A stretch of DNA of 64,000 bases, taken from contig CAJTRM010000016.1 in assembly GCA_910578865.1 (NCBI GenBank), positions 1 through 64,000 of the forward strand, in the 5' to 3' direction. Origin of the DNA: an uncultured Dorea sp. GTDB lineage: Bacteria > Bacillota_A > Clostridia > Lachnospirales > Lachnospiraceae. The notes beneath the pieces were generated by a model. The model was not told the origin of the DNA. It saw only the letters and a list, made by a program, of their open reading frames with translations, and made no database searches. This document shows, piece after piece, positions 44,122 to 53,028 of the stretch (its first letter is position 1; each line of letters opens with the position of its first letter). A program made the translations under genes and the position numbers.

Positions 44122-44799
44122 ATGAGCGGCAGGGTGGAAAAGAAAATGGACGAGTATCAGGACGGCTCCCTGAGGGGACGGGTATTCCGGCAGCTGCGGG
44201 AAAATATTTTATCGGGAGTCTATAAGGAAAATGACGAACTGCGGGAAATTAATATCGGAAAAGAGCTGGGAGTCAGCAGAACTCCGGTCAGAGAGGCTCT
44301 CCGGCAGCTGGAGCTCGAGGGGCTTGTGATGATCATACCCAATAAAGGAGCCTATGTTACCGGGATTACCCAGAAGGATGTGCGGGATATTTACAGAGTG
44401 CGCGGTGTGCTGGAAGGCATGTGCGCCCGATGGGCAACAGAACATATTACAGAAGAGCAGATTGAGGAACTGGAAGAAATCGTATTGCTTGCCGGTTTCC
44501 ATCTGGAGAAAAAAGGACGGCAGAATGTGGCTCAGGTATCAGAACTTGACGGAAAGTTCCACAAGGTCTTGTATGAAGCTTCGGAAAGCCGTATACTGGA
44601 ACATGTATTATCTGATTTTCATAAATATGTTCAGATGGCAAGACGGATGTCTGTAACAGCAAAGAACCGGGCGGAAAAATCGGTAGAGGAGCACAGAGGC
44701 ATCCTTGAGGCGATTAAGAACCGGGACGGGGATCTGGCAGAAAGGCTTGCGAATCAGCATATTATGAATGTAATGGAAAATCTTCATATTGAGGATTAA
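44122..44799 (+). CDS. GntR-family regulator, FadR (FCD) subfamily
   Basis: This is a 225-residue repressor-type protein. The N-terminal winged helix has LGVSRTPVREALRQLELEGLV, and the C-terminal FCD domain (about 85-215) has the metal/ligand pattern D-x3-H (DGKFHKVL) with later histidines. Starts at 44086 and 44146 are also possible; ribosome sites are weak for all three. It sits inside the operon between the citrate synthase-like gene and icd, and the palindrome over that promoter is a natural target. The effector may be citrate or another carboxylate; this is inferred. Confidence 0.85.
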   Translation: MSGRVEKKMDEYQDGSLRGRVFRQLRENILSGVYKENDELREINIGKELGVSRTPVREALRQLELEGLVMIIPNKGAYVTGITQKDVRDIYRVRGVLEGMCARWATEHITEEQIEELEEIVLLAGFHLEKKGRQNVAQVSELDGKFHKVLYEASESRILEHVLSDFHKYVQMARRMSVTAKNRAEKSVEEHRGILEAIKNRDGDLAERLANQHIMNVMENLHIED

Positions 44800-44868
44800 A
44801 ATCACAGGGATCCGGCGCCCTGGATCAGAAGTTTCGTGACTATGAGACAAGAAAAGGAGAGTAGCGTA

Positions 44869-46065
44869 ATGGCAAAGATTAAGATGACAACACCAATCGT
44901 GGAAATGGACGGGGATGAGATGACCAGGATCCTCTGGAAGATGATCAAGGAGCATCTGCTGAATCCTTATATTGAACTGAATACAGAATATTATGACCTG
45001 GGACTGGAGCACCGCAATGAGACGGATGACCAGGTAACCGTAGATTCTGCAAATGCGACGAAAAAATACAAGGTGGCAGTAAAATGTGCAACTATTACTC
45101 CGAATGCGGCCCGTATGACGGAGTATGACCTGAAGGAAATGTGGAAAAGCCCTAACGGAACGATCCGTGCAATCCTTGACGGAACTGTATTTCGCGCGCC
45201 CATCGTCGTAAAGGGGATTGAACCGTGCGTGAAGAACTGGAAGAAACCGATCACTATCGCGAGACATGCGTATGGAGACGTCTATAAGAATACGGAAATG
45301 AAGATTCCGGGCGCAGGAAAGGTGGAACTGGTATATACTGCAAAGGACGGCACAGAACACCGTGAGCTGGTACATCAATATGACGGCCCGGGAGTGGCTC
45401 AGGGAATGCATAATCTGAATGGCTCGATCGAAAGCTTTGCCAGAAGCTGCTTTAACTATGCGCTGGACATAAAGCAAGATCTGTGGTTTGCCACAAAGGA
45501 TACTATTTCTAAAAAATATGACCACACATTTAAGGATATCTTCCAGGAAATCTACGATGAAGAATATGACGGCAGATTTAAGGAAGCGGGAATCGAATAT
45601 TTCTATACACTGATTGATGATGCAGTTGCCCGTGTGATGAAATCAGAGGGCGGTTATATATGGGCATGCAAAAATTATGACGGAGATGTGATGAGTGATA
45701 TGGTATCTTCTGCGTTTGGTTCGCTGGCTATGATGACCTCTGTGCTGGTATCACCGGAAGGGTACTATGAGTATGAGGCGGCTCACGGGACAGTGCAGAG
45801 ACATTATTATAAGCATTTGAAAGGGGAGGAGACTTCCACCAATTCTGTGGCAACCATCTTTGCATGGACAGGGGCGCTGAGAAAACGCGGAGAGCTGGAC
45901 GGGAATCAGGAACTGGCAGTATTTGCCGACCGGCTGGAGAAGGCCACGATAGATACCATTGAGGAAGGGAAGATGACTAAGGATCTGGCTTTGATCACTA
46001 CGATAGAGCATCCGACGGTACTCAACAGTGAAGGATTTATTCAGGCCATTGCACAGAAGCTGTAG
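44869..46065 (+). CDS. icd: NADP-dependent isocitrate dehydrogenase (eukaryote-like type)
   Basis: This 398-residue enzyme oxidises isocitrate to 2-oxoglutarate. It begins TPIVEMDGDEMTRILW and has the substrate motif SPNGTIRAILDGTVFR, metal-binding DDAVARVMKSEGGYIWACKNYDGDV and nucleotide-site AAHGTVQRHY. This belongs to the homodimeric subfamily shared with eukaryotes, not the E. coli type. The start at 44869 follows AAAAGGAGAG. It is the last gene of the operon. Aconitase is not in the window. Confidence 0.94.
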   Translation: MAKIKMTTPIVEMDGDEMTRILWKMIKEHLLNPYIELNTEYYDLGLEHRNETDDQVTVDSANATKKYKVAVKCATITPNAARMTEYDLKEMWKSPNGTIRAILDGTVFRAPIVVKGIEPCVKNWKKPITIARHAYGDVYKNTEMKIPGAGKVELVYTAKDGTEHRELVHQYDGPGVAQGMHNLNGSIESFARSCFNYALDIKQDLWFATKDTISKKYDHTFKDIFQEIYDEEYDGRFKEAGIEYFYTLIDDAVARVMKSEGGYIWACKNYDGDVMSDMVSSAFGSLAMMTSVLVSPEGYYEYEAAHGTVQRHYYKHLKGEETSTNSVATIFAWTGALRKRGELDGNQELAVFADRLEKATIDTIEEGKMTKDLALITTIEHPTVLNSEGFIQAIAQKL

Positions 46066-46091
46066 TGTCGGGGCAGAATGCCGGTCACTGC

Positions 46092-46122
46092 CATAACAGG
46101 GGGGCGTATGCCCCCTGTTATG
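46092..46122. terminator. Hairpin between convergent icd and the ABC-F gene
   Basis: CATAACAGGGG pairs with CCCCTGTTATG (small loop). There is no T run on either side, so termination is uncertain. Confidence 0.5.
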
Positions 46123-46176
46123 TAAAGATTGACTGTGTGAGGCTTAGGAAGCATCACCGGGATAAACGGAGAAGGT

Positions 46177-48117
46177 TCAGGAACCCAGTTCTTCCCACAA
46201 GTCATATAATTGTTCCAGTTCTTCGGCAATCTGTGCTTTTTCGTTAGCCAGCTCCTGGCATTTCACAGAGTTGGTGAAGATTTCTTCCTGAAGCATCAGG
46301 GTATCGATGGCGGAGTCACGTTCTTCCAAGTCGGTGATGCGTGCTTCTGTTTTTTTCAGGTCATTCTGACGTTTCCGCTCTCTGGCCTGTGCTTCTTTTT
46401 GTTCTTGCCAGCTCAACCTGCCTTCTGTGATCTGGCCGGAAACAGAAGTAGCTCCCGGGGCGCCAAAGGATTTGGAGCCGTTGGAAGTTCCGGTAGAGTA
46501 GGCAGCCGTCAGTTCTTCTTTTTTCTCCATGTAATAGTCATAATTTCCTATATAGTTCACGAATGTCTGATTAACCAGATCCAGGATCCGCGTGGCTGTC
46601 TGATTGATGAAATAACGGTCATGAGAGACATAAAGCAACGTGCCAGTATAATCGTTCAGGGCACGTTCCAGAATCTCCTTTGAGGTAATGTCCAGGTGGT
46701 TAGTAGGCTCATCAAGGATCAGGAAATTGGCTTCCGAAAGCATCAGCTTTGCAAGAGAAACACGTCCGCGTTCTCCGCCGCTCAGATCTCCGATTCGTTT
46801 GTATACGTCATCGCCGGTAAATAAAAAGGCAGCCAGCATACTTCTGATCTGGGTGTTGGTAAGAGACGGGTAATCGTCGGAAATCTCATCAAAAATAGAT
46901 TTTTCCATATGGAGCACATGGTGCTCCTGGTCATAGTACCCGATCTTTACATTTGTGCCGAGGGTAAAGGAGCCGCTGTCTGCAGGAAGAACATGGTTCA
47001 GGATCTTAAGCAGGGTCGTTTTGCCTGTGCCATTGTCTCCGATAACCGCCACATGTTCTCCACGTTTGATCTCAAAGCTGACATCAGAGAACAGACGCTG
47101 AGGCGGAAAGGATTTGCTCAGCTGTTCCACGGATAGGACATCGTTCCCGCTGACACAAGATGGTTCCAGTTTTAATCGTATTTCCGTATTTATTTCCGTC
47201 GGCTTTTCCACAAGCTCCATCTTATTTAACATTTTTTCCCGGCTTTCGGCGCGTTTAATAGATTTCTCGCGGTTAAAAGAGCGGAGCTTTTCAATAACGG
47301 CCTCCTGATGCCTAATTTCTTGCTGCTGGTTCAGGTATTCTTTCAGCTTTGCCTCCCGGATCTGTTCTTTCTTGAAGGCAAAATCACTGTAATTCCCCAT
47401 GTAAGTCATGATGCTGCCGGTTTCGATCTCTATGATCTTTGTTGCGATCCGGTTCAGAAAATAGCGGTCATGAGAAACGATAAGGACCGCTCCTGCATAA
47501 TTCATAAGGTAGGATTCCAGCCAGGTAATGGAATTAAGATCCAGGTGGTTGGTAGGCTCATCAAGGAGCAGGATATCCGGCCTGGTAAGCAAAAGCTTTC
47601 CGAGGGAAACACGGGTTTTCTGTCCTCCGGAAAGGGTTTCTACCGGTTTGGAGAATTCCTCTTCCAGGAACCCAAGCCCCTTCAGGACGCCGGTGATCTC
47701 ACTTTCGCAGGCATAACCGTTTTGAAGTTCAAAAGCTGCTGTCAGGCGGTTATAGGTTTCCATACGGTTTTCCAGCGCTTTTCCTTCCAGGTTCTTTAAT
47801 TCCAGTTCAATCTGGCGGATCTGCGTTTCCATGGCAATAATATTGGCCTTTGCAGTCTTTACTTCTTCGTAAATGGTATGGCGGCTGTCGGTGTCCTGGT
47901 GCTGAGCCAGATATCCCAGAGTTTTTCCTTTTGTAAGGATAATATTGCCGCTGTCGGCAGGAAGTTCTCCTGTGATCATTTTAAGGATTGTAGATTTTCC
48001 AGCTCCATTGATTCCTACAAGGGCAGCTTTTTCATATTCTTCTATATGAAAAGAGCCATTTTTTACAATGACTTCTTCTCCAAATGCTTTACTGATTCCG
48101 TGACATGCCAGTATCAT
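46177..48117 (-). CDS. ABC-F family ATPase
   Basis: This 646-residue soluble protein has two ABC domains. The first has GINGAGKST and LSGGQKTRVSLG; the second has GDNGTGKTT and LSGGERGRVSLA. A charged inter-domain linker and a C-terminal coiled coil (about 550-640, preceded by a Gly/Ser-rich spacer) complete it. No membrane segments are present. ABC-F proteins act on the ribosome: some relieve stalls, others protect from antibiotics. The Uup/YdiF-like architecture suggests the housekeeping group. The leader peptide upstream is unusual for that group and recalls inducible resistance members. The start at 48117 follows AGGAGG. Confidence 0.9.
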   Translation of the reverse strand: MILACHGISKAFGEEVIVKNGSFHIEEYEKAALVGINGAGKSTILKMITGELPADSGNIILTKGKTLGYLAQHQDTDSRHTIYEEVKTAKANIIAMETQIRQIELELKNLEGKALENRMETYNRLTAAFELQNGYACESEITGVLKGLGFLEEEFSKPVETLSGGQKTRVSLGKLLLTRPDILLLDEPTNHLDLNSITWLESYLMNYAGAVLIVSHDRYFLNRIATKIIEIETGSIMTYMGNYSDFAFKKEQIREAKLKEYLNQQQEIRHQEAVIEKLRSFNREKSIKRAESREKMLNKMELVEKPTEINTEIRLKLEPSCVSGNDVLSVEQLSKSFPPQRLFSDVSFEIKRGEHVAVIGDNGTGKTTLLKILNHVLPADSGSFTLGTNVKIGYYDQEHHVLHMEKSIFDEISDDYPSLTNTQIRSMLAAFLFTGDDVYKRIGDLSGGERGRVSLAKLMLSEANFLILDEPTNHLDITSKEILERALNDYTGTLLYVSHDRYFINQTATRILDLVNQTFVNYIGNYDYYMEKKEELTAAYSTGTSNGSKSFGAPGATSVSGQITEGRLSWQEQKEAQARERKRQNDLKKTEARITDLEERDSAIDTLMLQEEIFTNSVKCQELANEKAQIAEELEQLYDLWEELGS

Positions 48118-48144
48118 ATGTAACCTCCTAAATTTCAAACATTG

Positions 48145-48204
48145 TCAGGTGAAGTCCGCCGGCCCCAAAGGGCAGGAACTGTGGGATACCAAAAGGGTAT
48201 CCAT
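48145..48204 (-). CDS. Putative 19-residue leader peptide before the ABC-F gene
   Basis: The frame starts at 48204 and reads MDTLLVSHSSCPLGPADFT, then TGA. An AAAAAGG lies about 10 bases before the ATG. The ABC-F ribosome site is about 15 bases after the stop. The frame overlaps the hairpin GGATACC/GGTATCC, and alternative pairings (GGCAG with CTGCC, AGTCCG with CGGACT) exclude one another. It fits a ribosome-stalling attenuator, although chance cannot be excluded. Confidence 0.45.
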   Translation of the reverse strand: MDTLLVSHSSCPLGPADFT

Positions 48205-48221
48205 TACCGGACTGCCTTTTT

Positions 48222-48227
48222 ATTATA
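48222..48227 (-). promoter_or_regulatory. Putative -10 of the ABC-F promoter
   Basis: TATAAT on the minus strand, 18 bases before the leader-peptide start. The -35 region (about 48245-48250) is poor. Confidence 0.4.
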
Positions 48228-48258
48228 GCGAAAGGTACATAAAAAAACTACTAAAAGT

Positions 48259-48287
48259 TTGACTTTACAGGAACAATTTTATATAAT
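48259..48287 (+). promoter_or_regulatory. rex promoter
   Basis: TTGACT (48259-48264), 17 bases and TATAAT (48282-48287), 33 bases before the rex start. No evident Rex palindrome overlaps it. Confidence 0.75.
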
Positions 48288-48319
48288 GATGTGTAGATAT
48301 GGAATGGAAGGTGAAGATA

Positions 48320-48964
48320 GTGGAGAGCAGAGATATTTCTCAGGCGGTAATAAGAAGGTTACCCAGATATTATAGATATTTAGGCGAATTACTGGAAAAT
48401 GGAGTGGAACGTATCTCCTCGAATGATCTGAGTAAACGAATGAAAGTCACGGCGTCTCAGATCAGGCAGGATCTTAACAATTTCGGAGGGTTCGGACAGC
48501 AGGGCTATGGCTATAATGTCAAATATCTGTATACAGAGATCGGCAAGATCCTCGGACTTGAGGAAGATCACAATATTGTAATCGTAGGCGCAGGTAATCT
48601 TGGACAGGCATTGGCTAATTATGCAGCTTTTGAAAAGCGGGGATTTATCCTGAGAGGGATTTTTGATGTGAATCCAAGGCTTCAGGGCATGTCGATCCGC
48701 GGCGTGCCGATCCGTATGATGGAGGAACTAAAAGATTTTGTGAAAGAGAATGATGTGGAGATTGCGGTGTTGACGATCCCGAAGGAGAAAGCCATTGAAG
48801 TGGCTAACATGCTGGTGGAAAATGGTGTGCGCGCAATCTGGAATTTCGCTCATACTGATCTGAATCTGCCGGAGCATATTATTGTTGAAAATGTGCATTT
48901 ATCAGAGAGCCTGATGCAGCTTTCCTATAATATCAGCCGTTACAACGAAGAGCATAAGAAATAA
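48320..48964 (+). CDS. rex: Redox-sensing repressor Rex
   Basis: This 214-residue dimeric repressor responds to the NADH/NAD+ ratio. It has an N-terminal winged helix (ISSNDLSKRMKVTASQIRQDLNNFGGFGQQGYGY) and a Rossmann domain with VGAGNLGQAL. The helix-swapped C-terminus has NFAHTDLNLP. GTG 48320 is chosen because GGAAGGTG precedes it and the length matches the family; ATG 48299 would add seven residues. Targets in such anaerobes usually include fermentation and Rnf genes, though I saw no clear operator in the window. Confidence 0.93.
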   Translation: MESRDISQAVIRRLPRYYRYLGELLENGVERISSNDLSKRMKVTASQIRQDLNNFGGFGQQGYGYNVKYLYTEIGKILGLEEDHNIVIVGAGNLGQALANYAAFEKRGFILRGIFDVNPRLQGMSIRGVPIRMMEELKDFVKENDVEIAVLTIPKEKAIEVANMLVENGVRAIWNFAHTDLNLPEHIIVENVHLSESLMQLSYNISRYNEEHKK

Positions 48965-49046
48965 CTGAGAAGACGTGTGGGACAAGACAGGTGCATAGAC
49001 CGTCCGGTACTCACACGTTCTTTTTCTCTGACAGGGAGGGAAAGTG

Positions 49047-50597
49047 ATGAAATATCTGCCAAACGGTGCCCAGATGAAGGAGGCCGATGAGTATACCATC
49101 AAGACGCTGAAAATTGCGTCTCTTGAGCTAATGGAGCGTGCTGCGATGAGCTGTGTCACCGCGATTCTGGAGAGAAAGCCGGATATGTCTGAAATACTGG
49201 TTGTGTGCGGTTCCGGAAATAACGGCGGGGACGGATTTGCCATCGGGCGTATTTTGTCGGAGATGGGGTATAAGGTCACTGTGTTTATGGCAGGAGACTG
49301 GGGGCATTGCAGCAAGGACTGTGAATACCAGGCCGGGCTTTTCAGAAAAACAAAAGCTTTGCTCTGCAACGAATATCCGGAGGGTGAATATAGTATCATA
49401 GTGGATGCAGTCTTCGGTGTCGGGCTTGGGAGAAAAATCACTGGTTCCTATGCAGAGATTATTGAGAAAATGAATGCCGCCACAGCCTTTAAGGTTGCAG
49501 TGGACCTTCCGTCCGGAATCAGCGCGGATACCGGATGTCTGCTTGGAACGGCGTTCCGGGCAGATCTTACAGTTACCTTCCAGGCGGAAAAGTGCGGTCT
49601 TGTGCTTTATCCGGGGAAGGCTTACGCAGGGGAAGTGGTGACAGCGGATATCGGGATCAGCCTGAAACCTTTTGAAGAGCGCAGCGATGTTGCATTTACT
49701 TATGATAAAGAAGAATATTCAAGACTCCTTCCGAAGCGGGAGCCGGATTCTCATAAAGGAACCTTCGGCAGGCTTTTGGTTATTGCCGGGAGCAAAGGGA
49801 TGAGCGGTGCTGCATATTTGAATGCACGGGCGGCATATCAGGCGGGAGCCGGTCTTGTACAGATCTATACGGCAGAGTCTAACCGGATTATTTTACAGAC
49901 GCTGCTCCCGGAGGCTATTATTACTACATATAAGAAGTTTGACCAGGAACAGCTTTTAGCGTTGCTTGCATGGGCAGATACGGTCTGTATCGGGTCGGGG
50001 ATCGGAACAGGGAAGAAGCCGCGCAAAATATTAAAGACAGTTTTAAAGCATGGGGCAGTGCCTTGTGTGGTGGACGCGGATGCGATCAATCTCCTTGCAC
50101 AGCATACACAGTATCTGGATTATATGGAGAAAAGGGATTATATTCTGACACCCCACATGAAGGAAATGTCCAGGTTGACAGGGCTGGAGATTCAGGAGAT
50201 AAAAAAAGCAAGGATTCAGCTTCTTGAGTCTTATACGAAAAATTATGGACTGACCTGTATCCTGAAGGATTCCCGCACAGTGATTTCTACGGGCGGAAAA
50301 AGAACCTGCGTGAACTTGTCCGGCAACAGCGCTATGGCAAAGGCAGGCTCCGGGGACGTACTTGCAGGGATTGTGGCCGGATTGCTGGCGCAGGGGCTTT
50401 CCTGCACAGACGCGGCAGTGCTTGGCGCATATCTTCACGGGAGAAGCGGAGATCTGGCAAAAAACAGAAAAGGGAGCTTCAGTGTCTCCGCCGGAGATCT
50501 GACCGGGTATTTAAGTGATGTATTGAAAGAACAGGAGGATATACAGTATGAAGAGCTACACAAGGATCTGTGCCAGGATTCATCTGGATGCCATTGA
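49047..50597 (+). CDS. Bifunctional NAD(P)H-hydrate epimerase / ADP-dependent dehydratase
   Basis: This 516-residue repair enzyme restores damaged NAD(P)HX. The N-terminal YjeF domain (1-215) has CGSGNNGGDGFAIGR and the C-terminal kinase-like dehydratase (about 225-500) has GSKGMSGAAYLNARAAYQAG and NSAMAKAGSGDVLAGIV. The start at 49047 follows AGGGAGGG. Its last 50 bases overlap alr in another frame. The order nnr-alr-mazF is familiar in Firmicutes. Confidence 0.94.
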   Translation: MKYLPNGAQMKEADEYTIKTLKIASLELMERAAMSCVTAILERKPDMSEILVVCGSGNNGGDGFAIGRILSEMGYKVTVFMAGDWGHCSKDCEYQAGLFRKTKALLCNEYPEGEYSIIVDAVFGVGLGRKITGSYAEIIEKMNAATAFKVAVDLPSGISADTGCLLGTAFRADLTVTFQAEKCGLVLYPGKAYAGEVVTADIGISLKPFEERSDVAFTYDKEEYSRLLPKREPDSHKGTFGRLLVIAGSKGMSGAAYLNARAAYQAGAGLVQIYTAESNRIILQTLLPEAIITTYKKFDQEQLLALLAWADTVCIGSGIGTGKKPRKILKTVLKHGAVPCVVDADAINLLAQHTQYLDYMEKRDYILTPHMKEMSRLTGLEIQEIKKARIQLLESYTKNYGLTCILKDSRTVISTGGKRTCVNLSGNSAMAKAGSGDVLAGIVAGLLAQGLSCTDAAVLGAYLHGRSGDLAKNRKGSFSVSAGDLTGYLSDVLKEQEDIQYEELHKDLCQDSSGCH

Positions 50598-51714
50598 ACA
50601 GAACATCGAACATCTGAGAGGGAACCTTGCAGAAGGAGTAAAAATGATGGTAGTGGTAAAAGCAGACGCGTACGGCCACGGGGCGATCCAGACTACAAGC
50701 CTTCTGTCGCTGAAGGAGTATGTCTGGGGATTTGCAGTTGCCACTCTGGATGAGGCAATCGTATTAAAGAGGAGCGGGATTACAAAACCAATCTTAGTGC
50801 TGGGGTGTGTATTCCCGGAGCAGAGGGCGGATGCCATCGAAAATAACATCCGGATGACTGTGTACGAAGAGGATATGGCAAAAGAAATATCCGATCTGGC
50901 TGCAGCGCTTAAAAGAAAGGCTTATATCCATATTAAGATTGATACAGGGATGGGCCGTATCGGCTTTCCTGTGAATGTACAGAATGCAGCTCAGATTGAA
51001 AAAATATGCGGTCTGCCCGGAATCATTCCGGAAGGGATGTATACACATTTTTCTAAAGCGGATGAAGCAGATAAAGCTTATACAGAGAAGCAGATGGGCG
51101 GTTTTCTGTGGATGAAGGAAGAACTCAAAAGGCGGCAAACTGTATTTTCCTATTACCATTGTTCTAACAGCGCGGGAATTATAGAGGAAAAAGGCACAGA
51201 TCAGAATCTGGTGCGGGCAGGCATATCTACCTATGGGATGTATCCTTCAGAGGAGGTCTGCAAAGACCAGGTGTCCCTTGTCCCGGCTCTTGAACTGATC
51301 AGCCATGTGGCTCATGTAAAATGGGTGGAAAAAGGAGAATTGATCAGTTACGGAGGAACCTTTGAGACATGCAGACGGACGAAGATTGTTACAGTTCCGG
51401 TTGGATACGGGGACGGATATCCAAGAAGCCTTTCTAATAAAGGATATGTATTGATCCGGGGAAAGAAGGCGCCTATTATCGGAAGAGTATGTATGGATCA
51501 GTTTATGGTTGACGCCACCGACATTGAAGAGGTAAAATTTGGAGACAGGGTAACACTGGTAGGGCGCGACGGAGATGAAGTGCTTCCGGTCGAAGTTTTG
51601 AGTGAGCTGTCAGGACGTTTTAATTATGAATTTGTCTGTCTGATGGGTAAGCGGATTCCGAGAGAGTATATCCGCAGAGGAGAAGTGCTGGAACAGATGG
51701 ATTATTTTGCATAA
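50548..51714 (+). CDS. alr: Alanine racemase
   Basis: This 388-residue PLP enzyme makes D-alanine for peptidoglycan. The PLP lysine is Lys38 in VVKADAYGHG. The second catalytic residue, tyrosine, is in the LISYGGTF region, and VPVGYGDGYPR follows. The start at 50548 has GGAGG ten bases upstream, inside nnr, so translation of the two genes is probably coupled. Confidence 0.96.
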   Translation: MKSYTRICARIHLDAIEQNIEHLRGNLAEGVKMMVVVKADAYGHGAIQTTSLLSLKEYVWGFAVATLDEAIVLKRSGITKPILVLGCVFPEQRADAIENNIRMTVYEEDMAKEISDLAAALKRKAYIHIKIDTGMGRIGFPVNVQNAAQIEKICGLPGIIPEGMYTHFSKADEADKAYTEKQMGGFLWMKEELKRRQTVFSYYHCSNSAGIIEEKGTDQNLVRAGISTYGMYPSEEVCKDQVSLVPALELISHVAHVKWVEKGELISYGGTFETCRRTKIVTVPVGYGDGYPRSLSNKGYVLIRGKKAPIIGRVCMDQFMVDATDIEEVKFGDRVTLVGRDGDEVLPVEVLSELSGRFNYEFVCLMGKRIPREYIRRGEVLEQMDYFA

Positions 51715-51811
51715 TGCTCTGAGCTGGGAAATAAGTGAAAAACTCTATAGAATACATCCGAAAAAGATGGAAATACTTATTTTATCTTAAAGAAATCGGA
51801 GTGTGAATAGA

Positions 51812-52159
51812 GTGCAGGTAAGACGCGGAGATATATATTATGCAGATCTAAGCCCGGTAGTCGGGTCTGAACAAGGTGGGATCAGGCCGGTTCTGATTAT
51901 TCAGAATGATGTAGGGAACAGGCACAGCCCGACGGTCATTTGTGCAGCCATAACGTCAAAGATGAATAAAGCAAAACTGCCTACCCATGTGGAGATCGAC
52001 GCAAGGAAATATCAGATTGTAAAAAATTCAGTCGTCCTTCTGGAGCAGATCAGGACGATCGACAAACAAAGACTTAAGGATATTGTCTGTCATCTGGACA
52101 GAGAGATCATGAGGAAAGTAGATGAGGCGCTAAAGGTGAGTTTTGAGCTTCATACATAG
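51812..52159 (+). CDS. MazF/NdoA-family endoribonuclease toxin without adjacent antitoxin
   Basis: This 115-residue protein closely follows the B. subtilis NdoA pattern: RRGDIYYADLSPVVGSEQGG, then RPVLIIQND, AAITSKMNKAKLPTHVEI and LLEQIRTIDKQRL. Family members cut mRNA at short motifs. The start is GTG at 51812 after GGAGTG (GTG 51803 is the alternative). B. subtilis has an antitoxin gene between alr and ndoA; here only 97 bases separate them, with no reading frame for an antitoxin. Confidence 0.88.
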   Translation: MQVRRGDIYYADLSPVVGSEQGGIRPVLIIQNDVGNRHSPTVICAAITSKMNKAKLPTHVEIDARKYQIVKNSVVLLEQIRTIDKQRLKDIVCHLDREIMRKVDEALKVSFELHT

Positions 52160-52182
52160 CAAAGGAGTAAGATCGGCAGGTT

Positions 52183-52980
52183 ATGGAAAACGAGAGTTTA
52201 TTTCAAAGAGTACGGCAGATATTGAAGATAGAAGAAGAAACAGATGAAAGAATGAACAAAGAGGCGGCAGCCCTGATACGGAATATTTTTCGTTATATGG
52301 ATAAAGATGCGAAGGATATTATGACACACCGCAAGAACATTGTTGCAATCGACGGCCGGGAGTTCCTGGAGGATGCGCTCAGATTTATGCTGAATGAGAA
52401 CTTTTCCAGGTTCCCCATTTTCCATGAGGATATTGATGAGATCATTGGATTCCTGCATCTTAGGGAGGCCGCATCCTGTTATCTGGACGGGAAGCTTAGA
52501 AAGGTTCCCGTCAGGGATCTTGAAGGTTACATAAGGCCGGTGGCTTTTATACCGGAAACAAAAAGTATCGACCGGCTTTTTAAAGAAATGCAGGAAAAGA
52601 AAAACCACATTGCCATTGTAGTGGATGAATATGGACAAACTTCAGGACTTGTAGCCATGGAGGATATTCTGGAGGAGATCGTAGGGAATATCCTGGACGA
52701 GCATGACGAAGAGAAGGAAATGATCCATGCAGCGCCGGACGGAAGCTATATTGCTGACGGGATGACAGATCTTGAGGATCTTGAGGATCTGCTCGGCATT
52801 ACATATGAAAAGAAAGAGTATGGGACCCTGAATGGCTTTTTGATTGACGAACTGGAAAGAATACCGGGGGAAGATGAGACCTGCACGGTGGAATATGCGG
52901 GATACCGTTACATAACATTGTCCGTGGATAATAATACGATACAGCGGGTAAAGATTGAAAAAATCAAAGAAGAGTGTTAG
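52183..52980 (+). CDS. CorC/HlyC-type CBS-domain protein, soluble form
   Basis: This 265-residue protein has a CBS pair (about 60-180; VDEYGQTSGLVAMEDILEEIVG is typical) and a C-terminal CorC_HlyC domain (about 190-260). The N-terminal DUF21 membrane domain of larger relatives is missing, as in E. coli CorC/YbeX. Family roles are divalent-ion efflux support or ribosome-linked functions; the exact role here is unknown. It lies 23 bases after mazF. Confidence 0.82.
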   Translation: MENESLFQRVRQILKIEEETDERMNKEAAALIRNIFRYMDKDAKDIMTHRKNIVAIDGREFLEDALRFMLNENFSRFPIFHEDIDEIIGFLHLREAASCYLDGKLRKVPVRDLEGYIRPVAFIPETKSIDRLFKEMQEKKNHIAIVVDEYGQTSGLVAMEDILEEIVGNILDEHDEEKEMIHAAPDGSYIADGMTDLEDLEDLLGITYEKKEYGTLNGFLIDELERIPGEDETCTVEYAGYRYITLSVDNNTIQRVKIEKIKEEC

Positions 52981-53028
52981 AATAAAAAAATGTGAAAAAA
53001 AGATAAGATATAAAGAGAGGTAAAAGTT

